From Flavobacterium sp. (GTDB lineage: Bacteria; Bacteroidota; Bacteroidia; Flavobacteriales; Flavobacteriaceae): a stretch of DNA of 64,000 bases. The notes under the pieces are model-generated. The model worked only from the letters and a program-made list of their open reading frames with translations. It searched no databases and was not told where the DNA came from. Positions 63,343 to 64,000 of the stretch are shown here, one piece after another (position 1 is the stretch's first letter; each line of letters opens with the position of its first letter). The position numbers were made by a program, and so were the translations under genes. The stretch spans positions 248,001-312,000 of the forward strand of contig JADKDN010000002.1 in the NCBI GenBank assembly GCA_016718345.1, written 5' to 3'.

Positions 63343-63633
63343 TTATTTTGCTTCGTTATTCGTTTTTACACCTTCAACAAAAACTTTTGCAGGTTTAAAT
63401 GCTGGAATATTATGTGCAGGAATTTTGATTGTGGTATTTTTAGAAATATTTCTACCTGTTTTTTCAGCTCTTGTTTTGATGATGAAGCTACCAAAACCTC
63501 TTAAGTAAACGTTGTCTCCTGTTTCTAGAGATGATTTTACTTCTTCCATAAAAGATTCTACTGTTGCTTGAACGTCACCTTTTTCAAGACCTAATTTTTC
63601 TGAAATTTTCGCTACGATATCTGCTTTCGTCAT
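63343..63633 (-). CDS. hup: HU/IHF-family DNA-binding protein
   Basis: A nucleoid protein of 96 residues that bends DNA as a dimer. It starts MTKADIVAKISEKLGLEKGD, has the beta-arm RGFGSFIIKTRAEKTGRNIS and the signature GSFIIKTRAEKTGRNISKNT, and ends with IPAFKPAKVFVEGVKTNNEA. Bacteroidetes carry several HU-like paralogues, so the exact name is uncertain. It is first in the minus-strand run with the small basic gene; a -7 element precedes it. Confidence 0.93.
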   Translation of the reverse strand: MTKADIVAKISEKLGLEKGDVQATVESFMEEVKSSLETGDNVYLRGFGSFIIKTRAEKTGRNISKNTTIKIPAHNIPAFKPAKVFVEGVKTNNEAK

Positions 63634-63675
63634 TTTCTTTCGTATTTATATTGAATGATATTTTTTTTGAGGTTG

Positions 63676-63683
63676 CAAATATA
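63676..63683 (-). promoter_or_regulatory. -7 element of the HU gene
   Basis: TATATTTG on the minus strand, 43 bases before the start. A TTG occurs 21 bases further upstream (63705-63707). Confidence 0.55.
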
Positions 63684-63740
63684 TGAATTTAAAAAACAAT
63701 TAATCAACCTAATTCATTAAAATTTAATTACATAAACATA

Positions 63741-63748
63741 TACTTTTG
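63741..63748 (+). promoter_or_regulatory. -7 element of mutY
   Basis: TACTTTTG matches TAnnTTTG, 19 bases before the mutY ATG at 63768. Confidence 0.55.
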
Positions 63749-63767
63749 TTAACCAATAAATACAAAG

Positions 63768-64000
63768 ATGAATTTCGCTAACTCGCTAACCAAGTGGTAC
63801 ATACAAAATAAACGTGATTTACCATGGAGAAATACACAGAATCCGTACCTAATTTGGCTGTCAGAAATCATGCTTCAACAGACTCGAGTAGCGCAAGGAA
63901 TGCCTTATTTTTTATCGTTTACAACAGCTTTCCCTACGGTTTTTGATTTGGCAAATGCTTCAGAAGAACAAGTGTTAAAATTATGGCAAGGTTTGGGTTA
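63768..64000 (+). CDS. mutY: A/G-specific adenine glycosylase (partial, runs off the window)
   Basis: MutY removes adenine mispaired with 8-oxoguanine. Only the first 77 residues are in the window: FANSLTKWYIQNKRDLPWRN, NPYLIWLSEIMLQQTRVAQG and MPYFLSF, matching the MutY N-terminal domain. The segment LPWR and the IMLQQTRV helix are diagnostic. The catalytic Asp and the [4Fe-4S] cysteines lie further on, beyond the end. Divergent from the HU gene, with a -7 element just ahead. Confidence 0.9.
   Translation, partial: MNFANSLTKWYIQNKRDLPWRNTQNPYLIWLSEIMLQQTRVAQGMPYFLSFTTAFPTVFDLANASEEQVLKLWQGLG

Noticed and set aside
1..64000. CRISPR array, insertion sequence, prophage or integron
   Set aside because: No regularly spaced repeats, transposase, integrase or phage structural gene was found. 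The content is chromosomal core throughout.

Overview
The window comes from a Bacteroidetes genome, almost certainly Flavobacteriaceae and probably Flavobacterium. The DNA is AT-rich. Gene starts lack Shine-Dalgarno sequences, and many are preceded by the Bacteroidetes -7 element TAnnTTTG. Other markers are alternative complex III, a type IX secretion (T9SS) C-terminal domain on a secreted amylase, a bacterial geranylgeranylglyceryl phosphate synthase and many Flavobacteria-typical families (DUF2723, DUF3078, DUF3109, DUF3127, DUF4301). It reads as ordinary chromosomal core. I see no prophage, insertion sequence, integron or CRISPR array.

Layout: (1) 1-4017, alternative complex III genes actB and actA on the minus strand. 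(2) 4.1-9.2 kb, a SPOR protein and the rimP-nusA-infB operon. (3) 9.3-19.9 kb, a universal stress protein, tRNA-Gln, a DUF2723 membrane protein, a polysaccharide deacetylase, a thioredoxin-fold protein, a membrane phosphoesterase, polA and a LacI regulator. (4) 20.1-23.1 kb, ribosomal genes rplM-rpsI-rpsB-tsf with structured leaders. (5) 23.1-32.5 kb, a YhhQ-like transporter, tag, aat, a PAP2 phosphatase, DUF3127, a GH13 amylase, a histidine kinase, a HIT protein, greA and a small lipoprotein. (6) 32.5-39.2 kb, a TPP-riboswitch-controlled TonB receptor, then arfB, a NadR-like kinase fused to DUF4301, a damaged pnuC, GGGP synthase and a phosphopantetheinyl transferase, all on the minus strand. 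(7) 39.4-46.4 kb, ahcY, a double-ABC ATPase, rpmA/rplU and an M16 peptidase pair. (8) 46.4-52.3 kb, a TerB-like protein, a HupE-like protein, a dCMP deaminase, an S41 protease, a flavoprotein, MarC and DUF3109. (9) 52.6-58.2 kb, nrdB, nrdA and dgt (deoxynucleotide supply). (10) 58.2-64 kb, DUF3078, dxs, tadA, RNase G, a 30-residue basic protein, HU and the start of mutY.

Many genes that should be intact and essential (actB, infB, rpsB, polA, dxs, aat) carry one-base frameshifts, mostly in A/T homopolymers. I read most as sequence errors and describe each as one gene across the break. Larger lesions need separate explanations: polA lacks about 60 codons including polymerase motif A, and pnuC has lost its middle.

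The most interesting non-coding signals are terminator-like hairpins in the leaders of rimP-nusA-infB and greA, a three-hairpin rpsB leader, a TPP riboswitch, and promoters placed exactly four bases before ATG (dxs, tadA, DUF3109), implying leaderless mRNAs. The most interesting proteins are the NadR-DUF4301 fusion, the DUF3127 protein with an SSB-like tail, and the small basic protein whose coding end doubles as its terminator.
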